Shown in pieces: positions 35,992 to 43,675 of a DNA stretch of 64,000 bases. The stretch is from CANMUM01 sp965263365. GTDB lineage: Bacteria > Pseudomonadota > Alphaproteobacteria > Rhodobacterales > Rhodobacteraceae. Below the pieces are notes generated by a model. That model searched no databases, was not told where the DNA came from, and saw only the letters and a program-made list of their open reading frames with translations. The stretch lies in the NCBI GenBank assembly GCA_965263365.1, contig OZ253672.1:1736001-1800000 (forward strand), written 5' to 3'. Positions within the stretch are counted from its first letter, which is position 1, and each line of letters opens with the position of its first letter. The position numbers and the translations under genes were made by a program.

Positions 35992-36711
35992 ATGTTTACA
36001 TCAGAAATTTTTGAGCATTTGCAATATTATGTATATCGTTTGATTGATCCGCGTAATGGCCAGACATTTTATATCGGCAAAGGAACAGGCAATCGTGTAT
36101 TTGCCCATGCGAAAGGTGAGCTTGAAGCCAATACAGAAGAATTGAGTGATAAATTACAACGAATTCGTGAAATCCGCACATCTGGTTTTGATGTGGCGCA
36201 TGTTATTCATCGTCACGGTATGGACGAAGATACAGCTTTCGAGGTGGAAGCGTCATTAATTGATGCTTTTCCAGAAACTACGAATATTATGTCTGGGCAT
36301 GATGCCGACGAGAGGGGCGTCATGCACTCAAAGCAGATTATCGAACGCTATAATGCGCAAGAAATTGATTTTCAACACAAGGCTATCTTGATTAACATCA
36401 ACAAAAGCGTGACGGATCAGTCATCTATTTATGATGCAGTTTGTTGTGCATGGCGTATTGATCCGAAAAAAGCTGAACAAGCGGAAATTGTATTAGCTAT
36501 GCAACAAGGCTTAGTCGTTGGCGTATTTATCCCTGAAAAATGGGTTGAGGCTACAGAAGAGAATTTTCCTAAACACGGCACATTTGAGGGTAGATGGGGT
36601 TTCATTGGTCGCGAAGCACCAGCAGATATAGCAAATCACTATCTGCGCACAAAAGTACCAGATCATATGCGGAAACGTGGTGCGGCTAATCCTGTGCGTT
36701 ATCATCTATAG
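35992..36711 (+). CDS. GIY-YIG nuclease-like protein with C-terminal PUA/ASCH-like region
   Basis: A 239-residue protein. Residues 12-35 carry the GIY-YIG core (YYVYRL then FYIGKGTGNRV with the catalytic-type Arg35), and Glu86 in FEVEASLIDAF fits the metal ligand; this is the LEM-3-like subgroup. The C-terminal ~95 residues (AWRIDPKKAEQAEIVLAM, VVGVFIPEKW, RWGFIGREA, GAANPVRY) resemble PUA/ASCH-like modules that often bind RNA. The ribosome-binding site AAAGGAG lies in the loop of a weak 5-bp hairpin (35967-35985). The gene directly follows the structured RNA and ends at a terminator before the convergent mrr gene. A nucleic-acid-cleaving role is inferred; target unknown. Confidence 0.75.
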   Translation: MFTSEIFEHLQYYVYRLIDPRNGQTFYIGKGTGNRVFAHAKGELEANTEELSDKLQRIREIRTSGFDVAHVIHRHGMDEDTAFEVEASLIDAFPETTNIMSGHDADERGVMHSKQIIERYNAQEIDFQHKAILININKSVTDQSSIYDAVCCAWRIDPKKAEQAEIVLAMQQGLVVGVFIPEKWVEATEENFPKHGTFEGRWGFIGREAPADIANHYLRTKVPDHMRKRGAANPVRYHL

Positions 36712-36718
36712 CGAAATC

Positions 36719-36741
36719 GCCCAGATAATATCTGGGCTTTT
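36719..36741 (+). terminator. Intrinsic terminator of the GIY-YIG unit
   Basis: An 8-bp perfect stem (GCCCAGAT / ATCTGGGC) with a 3-nt loop is followed by TTTT, eight bases past the stop. Confidence 0.85.
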
Positions 36742-36744
36742 AAA

Positions 36745-37659
36745 TTATTCATCCGTTTCGAAAAAGCTATCATCAAATTGCTTAATATGGAGCGTTTCTT
36801 TTGTACGACACCCAATATTATAGCGGATCATGAGATTTGCGAGTTTTGCGCCATCAATCAGAATAATACGTTTTCCAAGCTTTTCTACTGTTTCTTCTGC
36901 TGATTTCGTGAAAAATGAGGTTGTAACAAAGATACCTTTGATGGCTTTGCGCATTTCAATTGAACTGCTGAAGTCTCGAATATGGCCAGCGCCAATGGTA
37001 TTATCTGCGGCGTAGCGTTTTGCTTGTAGGTAAATTTGATCCACACCAAGAGGGTCTTGGTCGATGACACCATCAACACCGTTGTCACCTGTTCGGCCCA
37101 AAGCACGTCCAGCGCCTTCTGATGTGCCACCATAACCCATTGCTATAAATACATCGACAATTAATTGCTCAAAGGCTTCTGCTGAGATGTTTCTTACAGC
37201 GTCAAGTAGATTTGCTGCTAAATCTTTGTTTAACTTCTGGTAAGCAATTTGGATGTTTTCATCTGGCGTCGAAATTTCTGATAAATCAGTATCCAAGCTT
37301 TGATCGCTTTTGTCATCTTGTGTTCTATTTTTGAACTCTTGAAACTCATCAAATTGTTGCAGAAAATTTGAATTGATTTGTGCGTCTTTATCCGCGAGCA
37401 CTTTTTGCCCACGCTTTGTAATTTCGTACCAACCACGGCGAATATTCTTGACTAAACCAGCTTGCTTTAAATAGGAACGCGCCCAATGCGTCCGATTGGC
37501 TATCGTTGTTTGTTTGCCTGATGGTAAAAGTTGATTGCGTTCTTCATCAGTCAAATTGAATTTATCTTCCATTTCAGTCACGACGTCAGAGATTTTTCGC
37601 GCCTTGTTTGCAGCAGCTTCTAAAACAGGGCGCATCAATGTTTGATAGTCAGGGATCAT
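36745..37659 (-). CDS. mrr: Mrr-family restriction endonuclease (type IV-like)
   Basis: A 304-residue protein with the full Mrr layout: an N-terminal winged helix (residues ~3-90, with NRTHWARSYLKQAGLV and YEITKRGQKVL) and a C-terminal catalytic domain (FEQLIVDVFIAMGYGG, then GVDGVIDQDPLG and IYLQAKRY, giving the D...QAK variant of the PD-(D/E)XK site). Mrr enzymes cut modified DNA. The ATG at 37659 is preferred to the TTG four codons upstream. It lies between the GIY-YIG unit and the iteron region. Since a C5 methyltransferase is in the same element, its specificity must spare that mark. Confidence 0.9.
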   Translation of the reverse strand: MIPDYQTLMRPVLEAAANKARKISDVVTEMEDKFNLTDEERNQLLPSGKQTTIANRTHWARSYLKQAGLVKNIRRGWYEITKRGQKVLADKDAQINSNFLQQFDEFQEFKNRTQDDKSDQSLDTDLSEISTPDENIQIAYQKLNKDLAANLLDAVRNISAEAFEQLIVDVFIAMGYGGTSEGAGRALGRTGDNGVDGVIDQDPLGVDQIYLQAKRYAADNTIGAGHIRDFSSSIEMRKAIKGIFVTTSFFTKSAEETVEKLGKRIILIDGAKLANLMIRYNIGCRTKETLHIKQFDDSFFETDE

Positions 37660-37728
37660 ATTATTTCTCAAAATTCTTTAATTCTAGGCAGAATACCAAA
37701 GATTGCAAAAGATACCAGCTATTTAACC

Positions 37729-37860
37729 GTCTAGCATGTCTAAGGTGTCTAGGGTTATGTCGAGTTTGGTTAGGCAAGGTTTGGTATAATTGGCATTTTC
37801 GCGTTTTTTTATATCTCTAATTTTCAACTGACTTAAAAACATCCTAGACACCCTAGACAG
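37729..37860. repeat. 9-bp iteron cluster, possible replication origin of the element
   Basis: Three tandem 9-bp units (GTCTAGCAT, GTCTAAGGT, GTCTAGGGT) at 37729-37755 face two inverted units (GTCTAGGGT, GTCTAGGAT on the minus strand) at 37843-37860. Taken as arms, 37737-37753 and 37843-37859 pair at 16 of 17 positions. An AT-rich stretch of about 90 bp lies between, next to the 3' end of the primase-helicase gene. In phage P4 the primase-helicase binds iterons at ori and crr, so an origin is the leading guess; a stem-forming terminator is the alternative. Confidence 0.6.
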
Positions 37861-40233
37861 TTAGATTTCATTTTCGAGATTTTCCTCAATAAACTCTCGC
37901 TTTAATGCAATACCAACGAACACAGGCACACGCTGATCATTGATTGTGCGCTTGGCTGGTTTGATCCTATCATCATGGGAATTGAGTAATTCACGCGCAA
38001 ATATGTCCTTTTGACGTATGTATTTGTAGCCATTTTTTATGCACCACCACTCATATTGTGCAAAAAGAACATCTTTTGGCACATAGGAATCCTCGTCAAA
38101 ATTACAGCAATCATCAATGAAAGCCGCAATCGGATTAGAAATACGCATCATTTCATTGAGGCGATATTCAGAAGATTTAGGCTGAATAAAATGTCCTTGC
38201 GTTAACAACCTCTCCAGCCCTATGAGTGCCCAGTTCAATATCTGTGGCAATTCAGCATATAGCTTGCCTTTCAAATCGCGATCCTCTTTTCCAAAGAAGG
38301 ATTTCTTTGTCTCTAAGATAATGAAACGGCCAACAAGCGCATTATTCGCCTCGTAAAGCTGTGGAATTTCGTTTGAGATAATCAATAGCCGCGCGGTCAG
38401 TTTTTCGGAGACTTGATCACTGTTTTTGATATCAATAAAGACGGTATCTTCCCCAGAGATACTTAATAGCTTTTGCACAACCGCTTTGGTGCCTCGGTTT
38501 TTATCAAATCGCACATCAGAAAACACACCGAGCAATTTATGACGAAGTGGAGCTAATCCAAATTGACTGGAAAGCGCGTTTAAATCCATGCCTTGTACAT
38601 TTTTGCTACCAAGTAAGCTTTCTAGGATTTGACCTATGGTACTTTTACCAGAACGCCTTGGACCAACAAATAAGAACATCTTTTGAAAGGATGTATCTGT
38701 TGTGACGCAGTAACCAAAGATTTCCTGCAAACATTCAATAGATTGTGTATCACGGTTAAAAATTTCATTAAGAAATGCGAGCCAGCGTTCAGGCTGCCCC
38801 TGTGTTTGATAGTCAAAAGGTAGGCTATTCATTGTGAAAAACTCAGGGGAATGAGCAAGCGTTTCTCTGGTATGCACATTCAAGATTTTATTTTTCAATG
38901 AAATATACGTGCCTTTGCGTCCATCATTCCATGTGTTCGGAATGAGAATTTTATTTTCGGCAGATGCACGCAAAGCATTTAGCGTTGCATTCACATCTGT
39001 TAGCGTTGGATTAAAAGGTTCGTGGATGCCTTTTTCACCAATCTTTAATGCTTGCCCAAGAATACGCCATATATCATTGCTAATTTGTTCATCTTTGACC
39101 TCATCATAAGATGTGCCACTATAAAGATACCAATGACCCTGATGGCGTTTGAGTGTTGGTATGCCACCTAAATTGAAATGCGTCTCAATAAACCATTCCG
39201 CACGATCAAGGGGGCTTTTCTTGTTCAATATAGGTTTTGCATCACATCCAAGGGCTTCAAGAAAATCTTTCTGGTTGTATTTCTTGCAGCTATCGTGATG
39301 GCAAAAAATATTGCCGTATTTTCTACCATTGGTATGTGCAGGAAAATAGAGCGTTGAAGTTTTGGTATCTTTGCTATGCCCATCTTTGAATGGACAGTCG
39401 ATATAGAGCTCACCTTTATTGCCACGCGATGTAACCAGTTCACTTTCCATAAGAAACTTCGCAATCGGATCGCGATTGATCGCCATATCTAAGATTTCAA
39501 GTGATGAAAGCTTTGTATTTGAATTGGCACATTGCTGATCATCAATAATTAAATCAACTTCATCACCTTTGTGACCTTCAAAAAAACCACGGCGCTTTTG
39601 AATTGGGTCAACTATGCCTGCTTCGAAAATTGGACTGGCAGTGAAGTGAATTTGCACAGGATTGAATAGTTTATGATCGCAATCAATAGTGTTCGCTTCT
39701 GCCCATGATTTTAGTTGAGCGCTCGTATAAGGCGTTCTGAGCCAAAACCACAAATGCACTTTGAGTACATCTTCTGAACCTTTCTTCCCAGCACTGGCTG
39801 AAGCTTGCCACGAATAGCTCACATTGTGAAAGCACTTAGGCAAAGTACTGACGATAAATTCATCAATACAGACCTCTGGCTCGTGAAGTGGATCAGCAAG
39901 TATGGGTTCAAAATCATCAATATCAATCATGAGCGCATGAAGCGGTTGATCCTCAAAATGACCATTGCGACGCAAAACTTTGTCGTCCTTATAATCGGTA
40001 GGGTCAATTTCCTGCGCACGATTATCACCAGCATATCGACCACGAATAAAACAGGAATAAGGATCATCAGCTAATTCACTTAAAAGTGCATGAAGTTCAT
40101 GCATATTGTCTATCTCACGCTCGTTCAGGTCAAAATATTTTGCATTAGCCGATGGTTTGATTGTGCCGTCCTTTTGCCAGATTTTTGTTTGTACAATTTG
40201 TTCACTTGTTAAAATAGATAAAGTATCAGGCAT
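37861..40233 (-). CDS. P4/D5-type primase-helicase
   Basis: A 790-residue replication protein. The N-terminal region has an acidic patch (LMIDIDDFEP near residue 83) like a primase site, and a zinc-finger-like region at about 275-315 (CPFKDGHS, then FCHHDSC). The C-terminal part is a D5_N plus SF3 helicase: DEVKDEQISNDIWRILGQA, then the Walker A FVGPRRSGKSTIGQ near residue 523, GVFSDVRF, and LLIISNEIPQL. It would initiate replication of the excised element. It overlaps the AlpA-like gene by eight bases, so the two are in one operon. The iteron cluster lies just past its stop. Confidence 0.9.
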   Translation of the reverse strand: MPDTLSILTSEQIVQTKIWQKDGTIKPSANAKYFDLNEREIDNMHELHALLSELADDPYSCFIRGRYAGDNRAQEIDPTDYKDDKVLRRNGHFEDQPLHALMIDIDDFEPILADPLHEPEVCIDEFIVSTLPKCFHNVSYSWQASASAGKKGSEDVLKVHLWFWLRTPYTSAQLKSWAEANTIDCDHKLFNPVQIHFTASPIFEAGIVDPIQKRRGFFEGHKGDEVDLIIDDQQCANSNTKLSSLEILDMAINRDPIAKFLMESELVTSRGNKGELYIDCPFKDGHSKDTKTSTLYFPAHTNGRKYGNIFCHHDSCKKYNQKDFLEALGCDAKPILNKKSPLDRAEWFIETHFNLGGIPTLKRHQGHWYLYSGTSYDEVKDEQISNDIWRILGQALKIGEKGIHEPFNPTLTDVNATLNALRASAENKILIPNTWNDGRKGTYISLKNKILNVHTRETLAHSPEFFTMNSLPFDYQTQGQPERWLAFLNEIFNRDTQSIECLQEIFGYCVTTDTSFQKMFLFVGPRRSGKSTIGQILESLLGSKNVQGMDLNALSSQFGLAPLRHKLLGVFSDVRFDKNRGTKAVVQKLLSISGEDTVFIDIKNSDQVSEKLTARLLIISNEIPQLYEANNALVGRFIILETKKSFFGKEDRDLKGKLYAELPQILNWALIGLERLLTQGHFIQPKSSEYRLNEMMRISNPIAAFIDDCCNFDEDSYVPKDVLFAQYEWWCIKNGYKYIRQKDIFARELLNSHDDRIKPAKRTINDQRVPVFVGIALKREFIEENLENEI

Positions 40234-40432
40234 TTTTGCCTCCTATAATTTCGGTTGAGGGGAGCGCGTCTAGCCAAGCTTGCAGGTCGCTTTCAGTGAT
40301 AATGGTACGTGCACCGCATTTCTTGGCGACGAGCTTTCCCGATTTAATTTCTTCATAAATTGTTGTGCGACATATCCCTGTGGACTGAACCACTTCGGAT
40401 ATGGAATACGCATGTTTGAAAAGCTGAGACAT
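40226..40432 (-). CDS. AlpA-like helix-turn-helix regulator/excisionase
   Basis: A 68-residue MerR/HTH_17-type protein: the helix-turn-helix is SISEVVQSTGICRTTIYEEIKSG, followed by an ITESDLQAWLDAL segment. In P4-like elements AlpA activates the integrase and acts in excision. It starts three bases after the integrase stop and overlaps the primase gene, giving an int-alpA-primase operon. Confidence 0.88.
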   Translation of the reverse strand: MSQLFKHAYSISEVVQSTGICRTTIYEEIKSGKLVAKKCGARTIITESDLQAWLDALPSTEIIGGKNA

Positions 40433-40435
40433 GGA

Positions 40436-41635
40436 TCATTTCCGCAATCCATGCCGCTCAAGATAGTCAGCCCAATCCTGCATCATCTTGAAACGCTCTT
40501 CTTTAAAATCTGCACGATCATAGGCTTGACGAATTTTGTCTTGCTTCACATGCGCCAACTGCAAATCAGGAATTTCAAAACGATAATTGAGTTCTTGCAT
40601 AATGGCACTCATGGCAAGCGCACGAAAACCGTGTCCCGTCATACGTCCTTTATAACCCATGCGATTTAAGGCACCGAGTATCGTATTATTGCTAATGGAT
40701 TTGCGCCCATTGATAGAGCTGGCAAAAATAAACTCGCGGTGACCTGTAATCTCATGCTGCGCTTTTAAAATTTCGATGGTTTGTTCAGAAAGTGGCACAA
40801 AATGTGGACGCTTCATCTTCATGCGATCTGCAGGTACATCCCAGCGTTTATTGATAAAATCAATTTCATTCCACTTAGCGCCAATAAATTCGCTAGTGCG
40901 TAGAAATGTCAGCATCATAAGTTTTAATGCGTGATAAGTTGTGAGGTGAAACCGTGGTTTATTTTGTTCAAGCGAAGCCAGAAAGATAGGAATTTCTTCG
41001 ATTGTTATTGACGCGTGATGCCCACCTTTTGAAGGTTTCAAGCCTTTTCCAACATGTAAAGACGGATCATTCTCAAGTAAACCTTCCGAAATTGCATAGC
41101 TGAATATTTCGCTACATTTTTGAAGTTGTCGCTTAGCAAGATCAGTTGCTCCACGGGTTTCAATTTTTCGAATAGTATTGAGTAAAAGAGCCGGTGTGAT
41201 ATCTTTGATCGGAAGTTTGCCAATATGAGGCAAAATATCGACCTCAAGCCGTCTGAGAATATTTTGCTGATATTTCATATTGAGCGATGATTGCCGATCT
41301 TTAAACCAACGCATTGTCACAGCTTCAAATGTATTGCGATGATCTGCAAACTGGATCAGCTTTTGCTTTTTCTTCTCAATCGCAGGGTCAATACCCTCTG
41401 AAACCATCTTTCGCGCTTCAAAGGCTTTATCGCGCGCTTCTTTTAAAGAAACTTCGGGGTAGACACCAAGCGAGACAAGTTTCTTATGTCCATGAAGGCT
41501 ATAATGAAAACGCCATCGCTTCGATGCGTCACAATAGACCCATAGATAAAGGCCATTGCCATCAGAGAGTTTTCTGGGGGATTTTGAATGCGTAAATCCT
41601 GTCGCATTCTTACAGGTTGTATTATTCAAATTCAT
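40436..41635 (-). CDS. int: Tyrosine integrase, P4 type
   Basis: A 399-residue integrase with the DUF4102-type N-terminal arm-binding region (PRKLSDGNGLYLWV, then LVSLGVYPEVSLKEARDKA), a core-binding domain, and the catalytic domain: Arg in TFLRTSEFIGAKW, HGFR, a second His in LAHVKQDKIRQAYDR and the nucleophile Tyr 28 residues from the end. ATG 41635 is preferred to an in-frame TTG at 41665, which sits in a 7-bp hairpin. The gene points away from tRNA-Gln, whose 3' end is the presumed target, about 440 bases away. Confidence 0.95.
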   Translation of the reverse strand: MNLNNTTCKNATGFTHSKSPRKLSDGNGLYLWVYCDASKRWRFHYSLHGHKKLVSLGVYPEVSLKEARDKAFEARKMVSEGIDPAIEKKKQKLIQFADHRNTFEAVTMRWFKDRQSSLNMKYQQNILRRLEVDILPHIGKLPIKDITPALLLNTIRKIETRGATDLAKRQLQKCSEIFSYAISEGLLENDPSLHVGKGLKPSKGGHHASITIEEIPIFLASLEQNKPRFHLTTYHALKLMMLTFLRTSEFIGAKWNEIDFINKRWDVPADRMKMKRPHFVPLSEQTIEILKAQHEITGHREFIFASSINGRKSISNNTILGALNRMGYKGRMTGHGFRALAMSAIMQELNYRFEIPDLQLAHVKQDKIRQAYDRADFKEERFKMMQDWADYLERHGLRK

Positions 41636-41659
41636 CTTAAACACCAACAATAAAAGTTT

Positions 41660-41808
41660 AGTCAAAATTACTTTGACTTTTAAAAGCCTTACACAGGGTA
41701 CGAACTCGCCGACGCGATCAAGTGCTCGCTTCTCTTCTTCGTTTGTTGGTGTTCGGACTGCTGCCCTTTCTACAGCAATCAGAGTTTTGTCGGTTCTCCC
41801 TCCGACAA
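41660..41808. ncRNA. Structured leader candidate upstream of the integrase
   Basis: Several perfect short stems crowd into 150 bp: AGTCAAA/TTTGACT (41660-41678), TCGC/GCGA (41706-41717) inside CGAAC/GTTCG (41701-41705 with 41751-41755), TGCTG/CAGCA (41759-41777) and TTGTCGG/CCGACAA (41787-41808). GC content is higher than nearby. It may be the 5' leader of int on the minus strand. Strand is not decided by wobble pairs, and no known motif could be confirmed. Confidence 0.45.
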
Positions 41809-41930
41809 TTAGAATGTTACACTAAATGAAATAAATAATCAAGCAAAATCAGTGCGTTAAAATATATTTTAATATTCTCCCTATTTGTTCTCACTTGCCT
41901 ATGAAGAACTAATAGAGTTCACGAAATCGA

Positions 41931-41959
41931 TTTGTACCACCTTTTGTACCATCTTTTTT
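41931..41959 (+). repeat. Right integrase arm-site repeats
   Basis: Two tandem units, TGTACCACCTTT and TGTACCATCTTT, matching those at 33721-33743 in sequence and orientation and lying about 125 bases inside the tRNA core. Confidence 0.65.
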
Positions 41960-41981
41960 CGTGGTTGTGGGCAGACGCAAA

Positions 41982-42066
41982 CGAATGCGTATGAACGCAT
42001 ACGGAAACTAAGTGAAATGGTGGCAAGGATTTTTGTACATCTACGGACGCATACGAACACATGCGA
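41982..42066. repeat. ACGCATACG repeats near the right end
   Basis: ACGCATACG occurs at 41995-42003 and 42047-42055, and an inverted partial copy (TGCGT-ATGA-ACGCA) forms a dyad at 41986-41999. Spacing of 52 bp between the direct copies and the position between the arm repeats and the tRNA suggest excisionase or regulator binding sites. Confidence 0.4.
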
Positions 42067-42075
42067 AAAGTAATG

Positions 42076-42150
42076 TGGCTGGGGCGGTAGGATTCGAACC
42101 TACGATCTTCGCTACCAAAAAGCGCTGCCGTACCGCTTGGCCACGCCCCA
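42076..42150 (-). tRNA. tRNA-Gln (TTG)
   Basis: A 75-nt cloverleaf with encoded CCA. Acceptor TGGGGCG pairs with CGCCCCA, the anticodon loop is TTTTGGT (TTG), and the T-arm is GTAGGTTCGAATCCTAC. The last anticodon-stem pair (G27-A43) is mismatched. Its T-arm and acceptor 3' side (42083-42095) form the att core of the adjacent element, so the 3' end may be element-derived. Confidence 0.93.
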
Positions 42151-42214
42151 ACATTAGGTTTGCCTCTCATAATAAAAAACCAACTTGACCGCAAGAGGGC
42201 AATTTAAATTTAAG

Positions 42215-43675
42215 CTATGAAGCTGCAATTTGCTCTCGAATGACATCAATAGTCATAGCCGCGAATAGGTAAATGGCAAAAAACACACCAAATGCCGTTA
42301 TCGTCGACAGCAAACTACGCGGGAAAACCGGGTCAAATGAAGATATCGGTGGTACATTTGTTGTCAAATAAGAATTTTGCTCTTGCACCTTTGCAAGCGC
42401 GCCAAGATATAACTGATTTTGCTGTTCAAGCAAAACAGTCGCAGACGCAACTTGACTTTCCGCAAAAATAATCTCTTGAGCAAGTACTAGTAAAGACTTA
42501 CCATTAGGTTGAGGCAATTGAGCTTCATCGTTTAATCGCGATATAGCCTCTTCCAATCCTTTTATTTCTCTCTTTTTGTCCTCAACACGAATCTGGTTTG
42601 GCGACGCATTATTTTCCAACAAACTGAGCTCTCTATAAAGCGTATTACGTTCTGTTTCGAGAGTTGCAATTTCAGTATTAATTCGCTCAATATCTGCAGC
42701 TGCATTAATATTATTATTGGGGTCTGACTTAAGTCCAATTAAATTTTCTTCGGCTTCGTCCAGTGCTTTCTGAGCCTCTGCTAATGCACTTCGAGCACTA
42801 CTCAACTCTCCTTCGCGCACTGCAATAGTCTTCTTATCTAAATTTTCTTCTGCATATTTTATCATTAAATTTGCAACAGTTTCTCCAGATTCACGATCTG
42901 GGGTTCGAATATCTAACCTTAAGACTTGGTCAGTCGTATCGAAATTTGACTTCGCGTATTTCTTAAAAATTTTATAGCGCTCGGCTTCGTTAATATCTGC
43001 ATCAACTTTTTTCATAAAATCCATATCTTCAGACATAAATAGTGCTGGAAAGTCGAAATCATTTTCCAATTGCAAAAAAATATCACGGCTTTCCAAATAA
43101 TTTTGTATCCCTATGTTTTCATCATTATTCAAACCCAAAGAATCGAAAAAACTGCTTGAGCCCGCGCCAGCCGCCGATTGTGCCTTCTCTACTGACAAGG
43201 TCGCTTCAGTTTGATAAAGTGGTGTTGAAACTTCAAATTGGTAATAGCCAAAAATGAAGGTTGGGAACACAACGTACATGACAAAACGGCGTAGCATGCC
43301 GAACATGCGGCGACGCCTCCGATTACTGGCTTTTCGGCGAATTTTATCAACTTCACGATCACGCTCTTTTTGCGCATTAACACTAAGTGCACCCTCGTTT
43401 GGTTGTGGTATTTTTAAAGAGGTGCTGGGCGCTGTTTGAGGAACAAGTGGATTCTCATTTGTTGAATTTGGAGCATTGCTCAATCCATCAATTTCAACTC
43501 CACGCTCACTCAGCATTGTAATTGCTTGGAAACCATTCTTGGGATTCAACCCTAAATTTCTTGCTGTCCGACGTGCTTGACGCAACTGTGCAGCAGTTGG
43601 TTGGTTTTTTTGAGGCGATTGCGAATTTTTATTCACATCATTCTGATTGCTCTTGTCATCACTTGGTCCAGTCAT
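42215..43675 (-). CDS. Capsule export inner-membrane protein, KpsE/BexC-like
   Basis: A 486-residue co-polymerase/export adaptor. After a long charged, Asn/Gln/Pro-rich cytoplasmic N-terminus comes a basic patch (RRRRRMFGM) and a membrane segment (RFVMYVVFPTFIFGYY), a periplasmic region with a long coiled coil (about residues 270-400, with AQKALDEAEENLIGLK and ETERNTLYRELSLLE), and a second membrane segment at the C-terminus (FGVFFAIYLFAAMTIDV). It belongs to the PCP-3 type that links the ABC exporter to the outer-membrane channel. Its start overlaps the ABC ATPase gene by 17 bases. Confidence 0.85.
   Translation of the reverse strand: MTGPSDDKSNQNDVNKNSQSPQKNQPTAAQLRQARRTARNLGLNPKNGFQAITMLSERGVEIDGLSNAPNSTNENPLVPQTAPSTSLKIPQPNEGALSVNAQKERDREVDKIRRKASNRRRRRMFGMLRRFVMYVVFPTFIFGYYQFEVSTPLYQTEATLSVEKAQSAAGAGSSSFFDSLGLNNDENIGIQNYLESRDIFLQLENDFDFPALFMSEDMDFMKKVDADINEAERYKIFKKYAKSNFDTTDQVLRLDIRTPDRESGETVANLMIKYAEENLDKKTIAVREGELSSARSALAEAQKALDEAEENLIGLKSDPNNNINAAADIERINTEIATLETERNTLYRELSLLENNASPNQIRVEDKKREIKGLEEAISRLNDEAQLPQPNGKSLLVLAQEIIFAESQVASATVLLEQQNQLYLGALAKVQEQNSYLTTNVPPISSFDPVFPRSLLSTITAFGVFFAIYLFAAMTIDVIREQIAAS

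Larger units (their letters stand above)
33651..42095. mobile_element. P4-like integrative element at tRNA-Gln, carrying nuclease/methyltransferase cargo
   Basis: Roughly 8.4 kb. The right end is the 3' part of tRNA-Gln (core GGCGGTAGGATTC at 42083-42095) and the same 13 bases occur at 33651-33663 in the same orientation. Just inside each end are two TGTACCAYCTT repeats. Inside lie a tyrosine integrase beside the tRNA, an AlpA-like HTH protein, a D5/P4-type primase-helicase, an iteron cluster, and four cargo genes (C5 methyltransferase, NotI-like and Mrr-like endonucleases, GIY-YIG protein). No structural phage genes are present, so a satellite or integrative defence element is inferred. The left junction lacks the expected remaining tRNA end sequence, so that boundary is less secure than the right one. 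Confidence 0.75.

Noticed and set aside
37729..37860. CRISPR array or transposon terminal repeats
   Set aside because: Units are only 9 bp, have no spacers of regular length, and no transposase or cas gene is present.
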